NCBI GenBank assembly: GCA_020161295.1
Contig: JAIUOA010000015.1
Coordinates: 1 to 58,898, forward strand
DNA: 58,898 nt
Reading direction: 5' to 3'
Source: Bacillota bacterium
GTDB taxonomy: Bacteria; Bacillota; Clostridia; Peptostreptococcales; Acidaminobacteraceae
The notes beneath the pieces were generated by a model. That model did no database searches. It was given only the letters and a program-made list of their open reading frames with translations, and was not told where the DNA came from. Shown one piece after another: positions 33,999-42,607 of this stretch; the first letter of the stretch is position 1, and every line of letters begins with the position of its first letter. Made by a program: the position numbers and the translations under genes.

Positions 33999-34956
33999 AT
34001 TTTCCACTTCCCTTCAGTGCAGCGACCGCTTTTCTTCTCGCTTTGTTCTCTTTACGTGTGGTAAAGAACTCTTTGATCTCCACGCGGTTTGTCGCGAGGG
34101 TAAAGACCACGGTAAAGGCCAAAATAAGAAGGAATAATGCAAACGATAATGCCGATGCATAGCCGTAGTTTTTATACACAAATGCCATGTTATAAATATA
34201 GACGATCATGGTATTTAAGCTACCCGCTGGAAATCCTTTTCCATCGGTGATCAAGAAGGGGATATCGAACAGCTGTAAACCGCCGATAAGGCCTGTTACC
34301 ATAACGTACATAAGAATCGGCTTGATGGAAGGAATGGTGATATGTCTGAGAATTTGGAGACGACCTGCACCATCGATGCGCGCCGCTTCGAAAATCTCCT
34401 TGCTCACTGCTTGCACGGAAGCCATAAATAAGATAAACGAGTTGCCGAACCACATCCAGGTCTGAATGCCTGAGACGCTCATCTGTGCCAGTATCGGTTT
34501 CGTCAGCCACCCGATGGGCTTATCGATCCATTCGATGCCGAAGAGCACTTGATTCACTACGCCGTAATCCTTATCGAGAAGCTTCATAAAGATCAGCGCG
34601 ATGGTAGCAGCTGCGATGAGGTTTGGTAAGTAGAAAACGACTCTGAAGAACTTGAGTCCTCTCACTTTATACTGAATATCTGAGAAAATCATCACTAGCA
34701 ACAAGGCTAGAAAAATTTGGAAAAAAATATTTACGCCCCAAATCTTTAATGTATTGATGAATGCGTCGACAACATTGGGATCTTTAAATATCAATTTGAA
34801 GTTATCCGCCCCGATAAAAGTTTTTCTTCCATATCCCTTATAACTCGTCATGGAGAGATAGATGGTAAATAAGATTGGATAGACACTGAAAAGTGCGAAG
34901 ACAAGAAAAAATGGCGATATGAAAAGGTATCCAATTTTGTCCTTTAATTTTTTCAT
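33991..34956 (-). CDS. Sugar ABC transporter permease (MalF type)
   Basis: This 321-residue permease has about six or seven membrane segments and an EAA loop (IFEAARIDGAGRLQILRHITIP near residue 200). AAAGGA lies about 10 bases before the ATG at 34956; the open frame further upstream has no ribosome site. A GC-containing hairpin separates it from the binding-protein gene, and it overlaps the second permease gene. Confidence 0.9.
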   Translation of the reverse strand: MKKLKDKIGYLFISPFFLVFALFSVYPILFTIYLSMTSYKGYGRKTFIGADNFKLIFKDPNVVDAFINTLKIWGVNIFFQIFLALLLVMIFSDIQYKVRGLKFFRVVFYLPNLIAAATIALIFMKLLDKDYGVVNQVLFGIEWIDKPIGWLTKPILAQMSVSGIQTWMWFGNSFILFMASVQAVSKEIFEAARIDGAGRLQILRHITIPSIKPILMYVMVTGLIGGLQLFDIPFLITDGKGFPAGSLNTMIVYIYNMAFVYKNYGYASALSFALFLLILAFTVVFTLATNRVEIKEFFTTRKENKARRKAVAALKGSGKYE

Positions 34957-35005
34957 CTGAATACATTCCTTTCGATTATTACACACAACACAATTTTAAC
35001 ATATA

Positions 35006-35042
35006 CGGTGCAAAAGTAGACCTTTCGTCTACTTTTGCACCG
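35006..35042. other. 16-bp intercistronic hairpin
   Basis: CGGTGCAAAAGTAGAC and its perfect complement enclose CTTTC, between the binding-protein and permease genes. No T-run follows on the minus strand, so it is more likely an mRNA-stabilising or partial-termination element giving excess binding protein. Confidence 0.75.
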
Positions 35043-35081
35043 GAGATTTTTGGATTTAGTTAAATGAATTTCATGAAGAAA

Positions 35082-36635
35082 TTAGTTGGTTGGTAAGCCT
35101 TCTACATAAATTTCTGGGTAAGTGACTTGAACGTCAGCATAGAATGCTTTTAATACATCTTCTACTGAAGCATAGCCTTCAACGCCTTGTTTGTAGTTTG
35201 TGATGTGGAGACCTAACATATCGTTTAAGCCACGGTCATAAGTGGTAACGTTTGATAAGTCGATTTTTGCTGCTTCTTCGTTAAAGACTTTAAGGTGGTT
35301 CATGCCGCCTAAAGAATCACGACCTGCATAATCAGCGATAACTGGTGCCATAACTGATTCTACAGAGTACATGTCGCCATCAGCCTCTTGACGTGCTGCT
35401 AATCTTTCTTTGTCAAATAACATTGATTTTACAAATGCAAATGCTGCTTCTGGTAATTTAGAGTCTGCATTGATTCCGAGGTAAGTACCGCCCCAGAAGT
35501 ATGAGTTAGGACCTGAAGCCATACCCCAGTTGCCTTTGAATGCTGCAGCTGCATAAGCGTCTTTTGTAGCTTGGTCTGCATCTTCAGCTGGTTTAGGGAA
35601 TGTTTCGCCGTTTGCATCGATTTTTTCCATATTAGGCTCGATGATGTACTTTAAGCCCCATGTAGGCATAGAGTACGCCATTACTTGCCATGTTTTACCT
35701 TCAGCATCAGTTAAGTCTTTATCCATAGCGTCGAACCAAGGGCCACTCCACTCAGCTGCGTTAGCTGTTAAAGAAGCATCGATGGTTTCGCCATACATCG
35801 ATTTAACCATGTTGATATAAGGAATTTGCTCTTTGATTTTATCTGCGTTTAACTTGCCAGCGTCATCAATCCATTTTGCTGGGTTGTTAGTACCTGCTGC
35901 GAAGTGACGAACTGCTTGATCATCTGGGAAAAGTCTCCAGCTAGCATTTGCTTCTTTCACTTCTTTTTGAGCGTTTAATAAGTTTTCAACGGTGTTGAAC
36001 TTGTTTGCGTTCATCCATTTTGTTACTTCAGTGTTATAATCTGGTGAGCCTTCTGCAGGGAAGCCTGCTTCATCGCCCCAAACAGCAGCCGCCATATCTA
36101 CTTTGAAGAAGATAGCGCCTGGTGTTACCTGCCAAGAAAGCGCCGCTAACTTGCCAGTTGCTGGGTCGATACCTGATTGCCAGATATATTCTTTATAGTC
36201 TGCTTTTTCAGCTGCTAAATCGATTTCTGGATCGCTTTCCATCATCGCTTCGAGGTTACCGTAGTAGCCAGCGTCGATAAATTGCTTAATATGGTCTAAC
36301 TCACCTGTAAAGACGTCTGGACCATTACCGGCTTCTAAAGCTGGTAAAATCTTATCCATGTAACCATCTTGAATAGAAACAGCTACGAATTCAACTTCCA
36401 TACCTTCGAAAGGTTTTCCAGGTGCAGTGTATAATTCTTTAAAATGATCGATGTCGCCTGCAGTGCTAAGTTCATCTGTAAATGACCAGATTACCAATTT
36501 TTCTGTTGAATAATCCTTCGATGTGTCTGGTGCAACACTCTGTGTTGTTTCTTCAGTGCCAGCCCCATTACTGCAACCAGTAAATACGACCAATGCCGCT
36601 ACAAAAATAGCAAGAAGTCTTTTAATACTCTTCAT
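35082..36635 (-). CDS. Sugar-binding lipoprotein of the ABC transporter
   Basis: This 517-residue extracellular solute-binding protein (family 1) has the lipobox VFTGCSNG with Cys21 after a hydrophobic signal, so it is membrane-anchored on the outside. A Thr/Ser-rich linker follows, then the binding domain (KLVIWSFTDEL onward). Its length is above the usual 420-450, which fits binding proteins for longer oligosaccharides. GGGGAGGATACA precedes the ATG. The promoter upstream carries a LacI-type operator. The ligand is likely a beta-glucan oligosaccharide, inferred from neighbours. Confidence 0.92.
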   Translation of the reverse strand: MKSIKRLLAIFVAALVVFTGCSNGAGTEETTQSVAPDTSKDYSTEKLVIWSFTDELSTAGDIDHFKELYTAPGKPFEGMEVEFVAVSIQDGYMDKILPALEAGNGPDVFTGELDHIKQFIDAGYYGNLEAMMESDPEIDLAAEKADYKEYIWQSGIDPATGKLAALSWQVTPGAIFFKVDMAAAVWGDEAGFPAEGSPDYNTEVTKWMNANKFNTVENLLNAQKEVKEANASWRLFPDDQAVRHFAAGTNNPAKWIDDAGKLNADKIKEQIPYINMVKSMYGETIDASLTANAAEWSGPWFDAMDKDLTDAEGKTWQVMAYSMPTWGLKYIIEPNMEKIDANGETFPKPAEDADQATKDAYAAAAFKGNWGMASGPNSYFWGGTYLGINADSKLPEAAFAFVKSMLFDKERLAARQEADGDMYSVESVMAPVIADYAGRDSLGGMNHLKVFNEEAAKIDLSNVTTYDRGLNDMLGLHITNYKQGVEGYASVEDVLKAFYADVQVTYPEIYVEGLPTN

Positions 36636-36688
36636 TGTATCCTCCCCTGAGTTTTTAGTTCATCAACATTTAACGCTGTTGTAACATC

Positions 36689-36718
36689 AATATAACATAC
36701 GTACGAAACCGGTTGCAA
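36689..36718 (-). promoter_or_regulatory. Promoter and LacI-type operator of the transporter operon
   Basis: On the minus strand TTGCAA and TATATT are 18 bases apart. The operator CGAAACCGGTTGCA (36704-36717) has the central CG and near-palindrome typical of LacI-family sites and lies on the -35 box and spacer, so a bound repressor would block RNA polymerase. Confidence 0.72.
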
Positions 36719-36982
36719 TAGTTTTTTATTACAAACTTGAAACTTTATTTGAAACCAACTAACCGTTTAGTGACTAAGTACTGTTATTAATACATGATAA
36801 AACATTGTAATTTTAAGCTCTCCGGCGCGTTTTAGCACCAACAGCACCCCTGTAAGCCACCGACACCACTTTAAAAAAGATCGCAGCGTCGTATTCCGCA
36901 AAATCCGTGTTTCGCTTAAGTTAATCAAGCTAAAGCATGCCGAAGACGACATTTCGAAACCGATTCCTCCACTTAACCACCC
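36719..36982. other. Intergenic stretch after the GH30 gene
   Basis: I see no convincing gene here; a 61-codon open frame lacks a ribosome site and family features. CGAAACCGATTCCT at 36955-36968 resembles the two LacI-type operators and may be a distant auxiliary site or chance. Confidence 0.4.
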
Positions 36983-38341
36983 TTAAGCGTTTTTAAAGAC
37001 AAATGTCATGATGGAATGGTCAGGTAAATTGATGTTTAGACCTTTACCATCGATCACCAACGCCATCTCAGCGATCCAGCCTTCGTTTTGCGCCACCACG
37101 ACGATGTCACCATTCGGGTTGCGGAAAGCCACTGCATGAACGTCTGCTTTCGTCACGCTGATTTCCAGGCGTTTAGCCCCCACTTCGAGATACCTCGAAA
37201 AATGGCCGATCGTGTAATACGAGTTGTTATAGATGAGCTTCTGCGACCGTCGGTCATACATGATCGGCGCTTCACAGTAGTTATAGACGTGATTAGGTCC
37301 CCCCTCTTCGTTGAGTACGAGGTTCCAGTCGATCCATCCGCGGCTCCAGTTATTAAAGTCGCCGATGATGTTTCTGCCATAACGTTCACAGTTGGAATAT
37401 GAGCCTAGGTAGCCATTATATACGGCGTTTTCAGAGGTCGTCGTGAGCTCCACACAGCCTTCGGTGAACAGGAGATGCTTTTGAGGAAAAAGGTTATGAA
37501 GTGCTGTGAGGTTTTCGAAAGCCTCGCTGACATACCAGTGATTTCCTATGCCCCATACATACTTCGCCGCTTCCTCATCCGCTAAAACCACGGCCCCTCT
37601 TTCCACGAGCACGTCGCGATTATGATCCCAGATGATGATTTCCGTTTCTGGATGCGCCGCTTTAAGGGTTGGTCCGAGGTGGTGCTTAATAAAATCGCGC
37701 TCTTCCTCAGCCGTATAAATACACGAATCCCATGTTTGTGTGGCCAATGGCTCGTTCTGTATACTCACTGCCCAGATATCCACACCACGGTCACGCATGG
37801 CATCGATAAACTTCACGTAGTAATTCGCCCACGGCTGGTAAAACTCAGGTAATAGCTTACCCCCATAGTTCATTTCCTTCGTGTCCTTCATGAACCCAGG
37901 CGGGCTCCAAGGCGATGCTAACAGCTGAAGCTTTTGCCCAGCGATGCGCATGGCATCCTTCACCATGGGGATCACCCAGCGTTCTTCTCTGGATAAGTCG
38001 AACGTGTCGAGGTTTTTATCCCCATCCGCCACATACGTGTAGTTCTCCAGCGCGAAGTCGCACGAGTTGATGTGCACGCGGCCCAGTACATAGCCTAAGC
38101 CCTCGTCCTTTGAAAAGTAGGCTTTTAGCGCCTCATCTCTAACTTCAGCCGGCGCTTCGGACAGCGTGTAAGCCGCTGCCTCAGTAAAGGCACCGCCGAA
38201 GCCCATGAATTCCTGATACGTCTGTGCTGAGTTCACAGCAATAACAGGGCGTTTCGGGTCATAGCTTCCTGTCTCGCGCTCAGGTAACGACACCCAAAAC
38301 TTCGCGTCCTTTTTCTCTGATCTAACCGAAAATACCTTCAT
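36983..38341 (-). CDS. Cytoplasmic GH30-family glycoside hydrolase
   Basis: This 452-residue (beta/alpha)8 hydrolase of family GH30 has FGGAFTEAAAYTL, the acid/base Glu197 in QNEP and the nucleophile Glu294 in FTEG, followed by the C-terminal beta domain ending PDHSIMTFVFKN. GH30 includes beta-1,6-glucanases and beta-glucosidases, among others. It has no signal peptide, so it would act on imported oligosaccharides. GTGAGGGTTAAG precedes the ATG, which starts 1 base after the upstream phosphorylase-like stop. Combined with two phosphorylase-like enzymes, removal of branch or side glucoses is a fair guess. Confidence 0.88.
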   Translation of the reverse strand: MKVFSVRSEKKDAKFWVSLPERETGSYDPKRPVIAVNSAQTYQEFMGFGGAFTEAAAYTLSEAPAEVRDEALKAYFSKDEGLGYVLGRVHINSCDFALENYTYVADGDKNLDTFDLSREERWVIPMVKDAMRIAGQKLQLLASPWSPPGFMKDTKEMNYGGKLLPEFYQPWANYYVKFIDAMRDRGVDIWAVSIQNEPLATQTWDSCIYTAEEERDFIKHHLGPTLKAAHPETEIIIWDHNRDVLVERGAVVLADEEAAKYVWGIGNHWYVSEAFENLTALHNLFPQKHLLFTEGCVELTTTSENAVYNGYLGSYSNCERYGRNIIGDFNNWSRGWIDWNLVLNEEGGPNHVYNYCEAPIMYDRRSQKLIYNNSYYTIGHFSRYLEVGAKRLEISVTKADVHAVAFRNPNGDIVVVAQNEGWIAEMALVIDGKGLNINLPDHSIMTFVFKNA

Positions 38342-38342
38342 C

Positions 38343-41300
38343 TTAACCCTCACTTTTTTTATATGTCATGATAATTTGCTTAACCTTTTTATCACGGATC
38401 TTTTGCGCCAGCTCACCCTTAATCTCATCCACCTGCTCACCATCTACCGTATAATGGGCGATTTCTACATCCGCCGCGTAAGTGGCGAGCCCAGTGGGAT
38501 TATCGATGATGAATGCGATGTGATTAAATAGCGTCGTCTCCACCCTTCCATCCACGAAGAGGTCCTCGTGTAAAATCGGCTTAGGTGTAAACCTTAAAAC
38601 GCCATCATAGGTGAACAGCTGATGACCGAACATCATCAGATGCCACATGCTGAGCATCTCCGCCACAGAACCGCTGAGTCTCGAAACAAAGCCTTGTCCA
38701 TGGACCTTAGGATTCGGATTCACGCTACTGGCGATAAAGCTGGAGTTTTCCAGAGGCGAACGCCCATAAACAACAGGGTCCATGAAGCAAACCCAATTGG
38801 TCTTAATTTCCTCATAAAACACATCGTATAACCCACCCTTTAGAAGACCGAGCAAGTACTTATACGTCATGTGCAAAAAGTTGCTCTCGCGCTCCAGCCA
38901 GCCTGGGGTAAACGCTCTGATCCGGCCGATCTCATGGCTCATATGATCTAGGGGTTCACTGGTCTTATACGTCTTAAGCGCCGTATCGTAAAGCGCTGTT
39001 TGCTTCACCTTCTCATAGAGCGCCAGGTTCTCGCTGACACTGCCGATTTTCAGGCTACGTGCAGGCGCTTCTAAAAAGTTTGGCAGGTGAACCGGCTCAA
39101 ACGCAAGGACGCGCACGGCATCCAGACCATAAGGGGTTTGATGCGCCAGCTTCTCATACGCTACCGCCTTATAAGCGATATAGGTCGGTAGAATGCCGCC
39201 GTTATCCGCTTTCGACCTTTGAAGCCCATCCTCCAGTACCGCTTCCACACGCTGTAAAAACGACAGAATGTCGGCTAAAGACACCTCGACCGAACCGCCC
39301 TTCACGCCACCCTTAACGGTCTCGCGGAACGTCTCCTTCGCTGAGGATAACGCATCCCAGCGCGAAAATAATGACAGCGACGCTTTTAAAATGCCCTGTA
39401 GCGCATTAAAGAATTCGTAATTTTCTTCCAGTAATGTCACAGGCCCCGTCACATGCTTCAGTAAAAAACGCACGATCCGAAGCAGCTCCACCGTTTCACT
39501 AAGCCCTGAGCCAAACACGCCTGGCAGCCCGTTCATGGCATCGTTCCAGCCCGGTTTGTTCGCCTCCATCTCGATGCCCATGCCAAACGGATCCAGCGAG
39601 GACGTCTTCGTCATCACCAGCGTCAGCAGCTTCTCCGCCAAATGCGTATGAACCACCTCGCCATCCTGATCTGTCACCCAGCATGCTTGCTTAAACCGAT
39701 TAGAATGCGCTTCTTCCTCGATGGCGCCATACTGCCTTACCTGTCCGTCCTTCGTCAGCCCCACCTTCAAATGACGCGGCAGCACCGTGACAGGACTCTC
39801 GAAATAACGATAAGACCGGTCCTCCATTAATAACGACTCTACGCGGTCTGGATAGATGCCCACATAGTTCTCGATCAAGTCGAAATTATACGTCCAGTGG
39901 TCCGACCAGAAGCCCTCGCCGAACACCGCCTCGATATGCTGCTCCGATTCCGCGAGTATCGCCTCTAGGAACGCTTCTTGCGCCCCTTCCAGAGCCATGC
40001 TCACCTTTCCCGGTGTAAATTTACCGGAAAATAGCTGCGTGAGCTTCTGATCCGGCACGATGCCATGCTTCGCCATCAGTGCCTTAGCCCTCTCCAGCGG
40101 CAGGGTAAACGTCGTTCCCTGAACCCCTAACGGATTATAGCCATCCAGCTGCACCAGACTCATGAACATCCTGATGTTAAAAAGCCCCGCCTCTGGGAAA
40201 AACAGCACATCGTTTCGACGGTTCTGGTTTACATCCCTGAAGTTGCCATTTCCTTGAGAATAGTACTCGGGTGCCAATGTAAAGAAATTATAGTCCCGCT
40301 CCGGGTCCCCGTGCTTTCTGGAGTATACATGGTAGACCTTTTGATCCTCACCCTCTCCAAACATCAGGGGATAACCACCACGGAGGGCATTATCTAAAAA
40401 GTTCTGCTTCATATACGCATCAAACGCCTCAAAGCGCGTCTTCGTCTCCACAGCGCTAACCAGCGCATCGATGATGCCCTGCGCCTCAAGGCGCTTCGCT
40501 TCCATAAACGCACGTCTTGCATACTTCGGTGCCAGTTCATTAATGATCGCCACATCCGCCACGTGACCGATGATGGTGTGAATCACCACCGACTCGCCCG
40601 CTTCCACCCGTTTAGCATAAGGCGTAAACCCACATGGCACCTTGTTCACCGCCACCTGATGAGAGAGGTCCAGTTCACTGGTGGCCACCTCCTTAAGTCC
40701 TACCGGCGATGTCAATGACGTATCGTATCCAAACACCAGCTCAGGGTCGATGATGGGTTTAATCACCGCACCATCCTCTGCAAACGACAAGTAAAAATGC
40801 CCCTTATGGATCATGGACACCTCTGCCTCATCACCACTGGAAGCTCTAAATTTATAAAACGGAATCCCTTCCGCCATATTTTCTACACCCATCCACGACA
40901 TCATGAGGTTCGACATGCTCTTATAGCCTTCGTTCGTCGCACCTGATGGGAGGATGCTGGCTAAACCATCCACCACTTCCAGCAAACGCGTTTCACCACG
41001 ATTTTCGATTTCCACTTTTCTGACGAGACCTGCTAACGGCTCATTCGGCAGTCCGAAGTAAGTGACCTTATAGTTGACCCCACGTGTATGGTTCATCTCT
41101 TCGATGGAAAAATGACCACTGGCGATGGCCATTTGACGGCTTACCACATCCGTGGTCGCTACGGAGAACGGCTCATAAAAGGCCTCGTCCACGCGCACGA
41201 AGCTTCTAAAGCCATATCGGTCCACGTACTGGTAGCTCGTATTAGCCGGGAAGAACTCCAGGATGGGTTCATCCTTATCCCTAACCCCGAAACTGGTTAC

Positions 41301-41438
41301 GCCCTGACCGCGATTCGCATAGAACACCCATAACGGAATCCCTTTAAGTCCAGCAATTCCAGGAAGAAAGCTGGAAAACGTCTTCTTTTTATCATAGTCC
41401 TGGATGATGAATTGGTTTTGATTAAACTGATAACTCAA
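38343..41438 (-). CDS. Large glycoside-phosphorylase-like protein (GH94/GH149/GH161-like)
   Basis: This 1031-residue protein lacks a signal peptide. It shares with the 1140-residue neighbour YSRKHGDPERDYNFF (372-386), GNGNFRDVNQN (396-406), DGYNP (432-436), FWSDHWTYN (510-518) and GWNDAMNG, with Asp633 as predicted general acid. These are hallmarks of inverting beta-glucan phosphorylases of clan GH-Q; the length fits GH149 or GH161 (beta-1,3-glucan) better than GH94 cellobiose enzymes. The start is TTG, supported by GGAGG 7 bases upstream and no ATG in frame nearby. It heads a two-gene unit with the GH30 enzyme. Substrate is unproven. Confidence 0.72.
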   Translation of the reverse strand: MSYQFNQNQFIIQDYDKKKTFSSFLPGIAGLKGIPLWVFYANRGQGVTSFGVRDKDEPILEFFPANTSYQYVDRYGFRSFVRVDEAFYEPFSVATTDVVSRQMAIASGHFSIEEMNHTRGVNYKVTYFGLPNEPLAGLVRKVEIENRGETRLLEVVDGLASILPSGATNEGYKSMSNLMMSWMGVENMAEGIPFYKFRASSGDEAEVSMIHKGHFYLSFAEDGAVIKPIIDPELVFGYDTSLTSPVGLKEVATSELDLSHQVAVNKVPCGFTPYAKRVEAGESVVIHTIIGHVADVAIINELAPKYARRAFMEAKRLEAQGIIDALVSAVETKTRFEAFDAYMKQNFLDNALRGGYPLMFGEGEDQKVYHVYSRKHGDPERDYNFFTLAPEYYSQGNGNFRDVNQNRRNDVLFFPEAGLFNIRMFMSLVQLDGYNPLGVQGTTFTLPLERAKALMAKHGIVPDQKLTQLFSGKFTPGKVSMALEGAQEAFLEAILAESEQHIEAVFGEGFWSDHWTYNFDLIENYVGIYPDRVESLLMEDRSYRYFESPVTVLPRHLKVGLTKDGQVRQYGAIEEEAHSNRFKQACWVTDQDGEVVHTHLAEKLLTLVMTKTSSLDPFGMGIEMEANKPGWNDAMNGLPGVFGSGLSETVELLRIVRFLLKHVTGPVTLLEENYEFFNALQGILKASLSLFSRWDALSSAKETFRETVKGGVKGGSVEVSLADILSFLQRVEAVLEDGLQRSKADNGGILPTYIAYKAVAYEKLAHQTPYGLDAVRVLAFEPVHLPNFLEAPARSLKIGSVSENLALYEKVKQTALYDTALKTYKTSEPLDHMSHEIGRIRAFTPGWLERESNFLHMTYKYLLGLLKGGLYDVFYEEIKTNWVCFMDPVVYGRSPLENSSFIASSVNPNPKVHGQGFVSRLSGSVAEMLSMWHLMMFGHQLFTYDGVLRFTPKPILHEDLFVDGRVETTLFNHIAFIIDNPTGLATYAADVEIAHYTVDGEQVDEIKGELAQKIRDKKVKQIIMTYKKSEG

Positions 41439-41479
41439 CTGCTTGCCTCCATTTGCCCTCTCGTACCACCTTTGTTTTA

Positions 41480-41528
41480 CGAAGGCGGTTTCGTTCTTTC
41501 ATATTACCACAGGACCGAAAGAAAGCAA
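41480..41528 (-). promoter_or_regulatory. Promoter and LacI-type operator of the phosphorylase-GH30 operon
   Basis: On the minus strand TTGCTT (41523-41528) and TAATAT (41501-41506) are 16 bases apart. The operator CGAAACCGCCTTCG (41480-41493) covers the expected start site and shares CGAAACCG with the transporter operator. Confidence 0.7.
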
Positions 41529-41543
41529 ATAAAAAAAAGTACA

Positions 41544-42548
41544 TTATTTTGTACTTTCTCTTACGATCAATTCGACTGGCACGCGATTTATCACAGCTTG
41601 ACCCGCATCAGCCTCTTTATTTATTTGTGCGATCAGACGCTTCGCAGCCTCTGTACCGATTCTTACTTTATCCTGCGCCACTGTGGTCAGCGACGGCGAT
41701 GTGTATCTGGTCAGCTCGATGTTATCGAAGCCCACTACCGAGATGTCCTCTGGCACCTTATAGCCCAGCTCCTTCAGCGCGATGATTACCCCTAAGGCGA
41801 TATCGTCACTGGCGGCATAGATGGCATCTGGAACCTCATCAAACGCTCTGAACATGGCCATGAGTGCATTTCTTCCGCTGTTGAAATCGTAGTTGTACGC
41901 TTCCACCACCATGCTCGCATCCATTTCATACTGTCCTAAAACAGTCTTAAAGGCCTCTAAACGCTCCATGGCTGAAAACGATCGCATCGGTCCAGCGATG
42001 TGCGCGATGCGCTTAGCGCCTCTGGACATAAGGTACTCCACCACCATGCGTGTTCCCTGGAAGTTATCCGAGATGACTGTGGGCACGTTGATGAGACCAC
42101 TGTCCACCGTGACGATGGGGATGCCGCTCTGTCTAAGCTCGTTTAGATTTTCATCGTTTACATCCACGGTAACGATTAGTATCCCGTCGATGTCTTTGTA
42201 TTTGCACCACTCGAGGTAGGTTAACGACTGGGTACCGACTTTTTTCGACACGAAGGTCACTTCGTAGCCTAGGTCTTCCACATAGGTTTTAAATGCCTGA
42301 AGGATGCCGCTAAAGAAGTGATGCTCCAGTCCGATGTTCAAATCTTCACTGAATAGGATTCCGATGGACCAGCTTTGCTTCGTGGCAAGTCGTCTGGCGT
42401 TCGCATTGGGGACATAGCCCATTTCCTTCGCGACAGCTAAAATCTCAGCCTTACGACTATCGCTGACTTCCTTTGAATTATTTAGCGCTTTTGACACGGT
42501 ACTCGACGCACAGCCGATTTTTCTGGCGATATCATAGATCGTAACCAT
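41544..42548 (-). CDS. LacI-family transcriptional regulator
   Basis: This 334-residue repressor has an N-terminal LacI helix-turn-helix (TIYDIARKIGCASSTVSKALNNS) and hinge (VPNANARRLATKQS), then a periplasmic-binding-protein-like sensor domain (about 60-334). It precedes the phosphorylase operon on the same strand. CGAAAC-type palindromes in both target promoters are its likely sites. The inducer is probably the imported oligosaccharide or a breakdown product. GGGGTGTGAAAG precedes the ATG. Confidence 0.92.
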   Translation of the reverse strand: MVTIYDIARKIGCASSTVSKALNNSKEVSDSRKAEILAVAKEMGYVPNANARRLATKQSWSIGILFSEDLNIGLEHHFFSGILQAFKTYVEDLGYEVTFVSKKVGTQSLTYLEWCKYKDIDGILIVTVDVNDENLNELRQSGIPIVTVDSGLINVPTVISDNFQGTRMVVEYLMSRGAKRIAHIAGPMRSFSAMERLEAFKTVLGQYEMDASMVVEAYNYDFNSGRNALMAMFRAFDEVPDAIYAASDDIALGVIIALKELGYKVPEDISVVGFDNIELTRYTSPSLTTVAQDKVRIGTEAAKRLIAQINKEADAGQAVINRVPVELIVRESTK

Positions 42549-42607
42549 CTTTCACACCCCTTCATCATTCCACTATTCAGTATACCAAGAATATGAAAGC
42601 AAATAAA

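Noticed and set aside
36767..36952. A 61-codon open frame in the gap after the GH30 gene
   Set aside because: No ribosome site, no recognisable features and poor composition; kept as non-coding.
41412..41795. A 127-codon plus-strand open frame across the LacI gene end and the operon promoter
   Set aside because: It crosses a promoter, an operator and the end of a certain gene in the other direction, and has no ribosome site.
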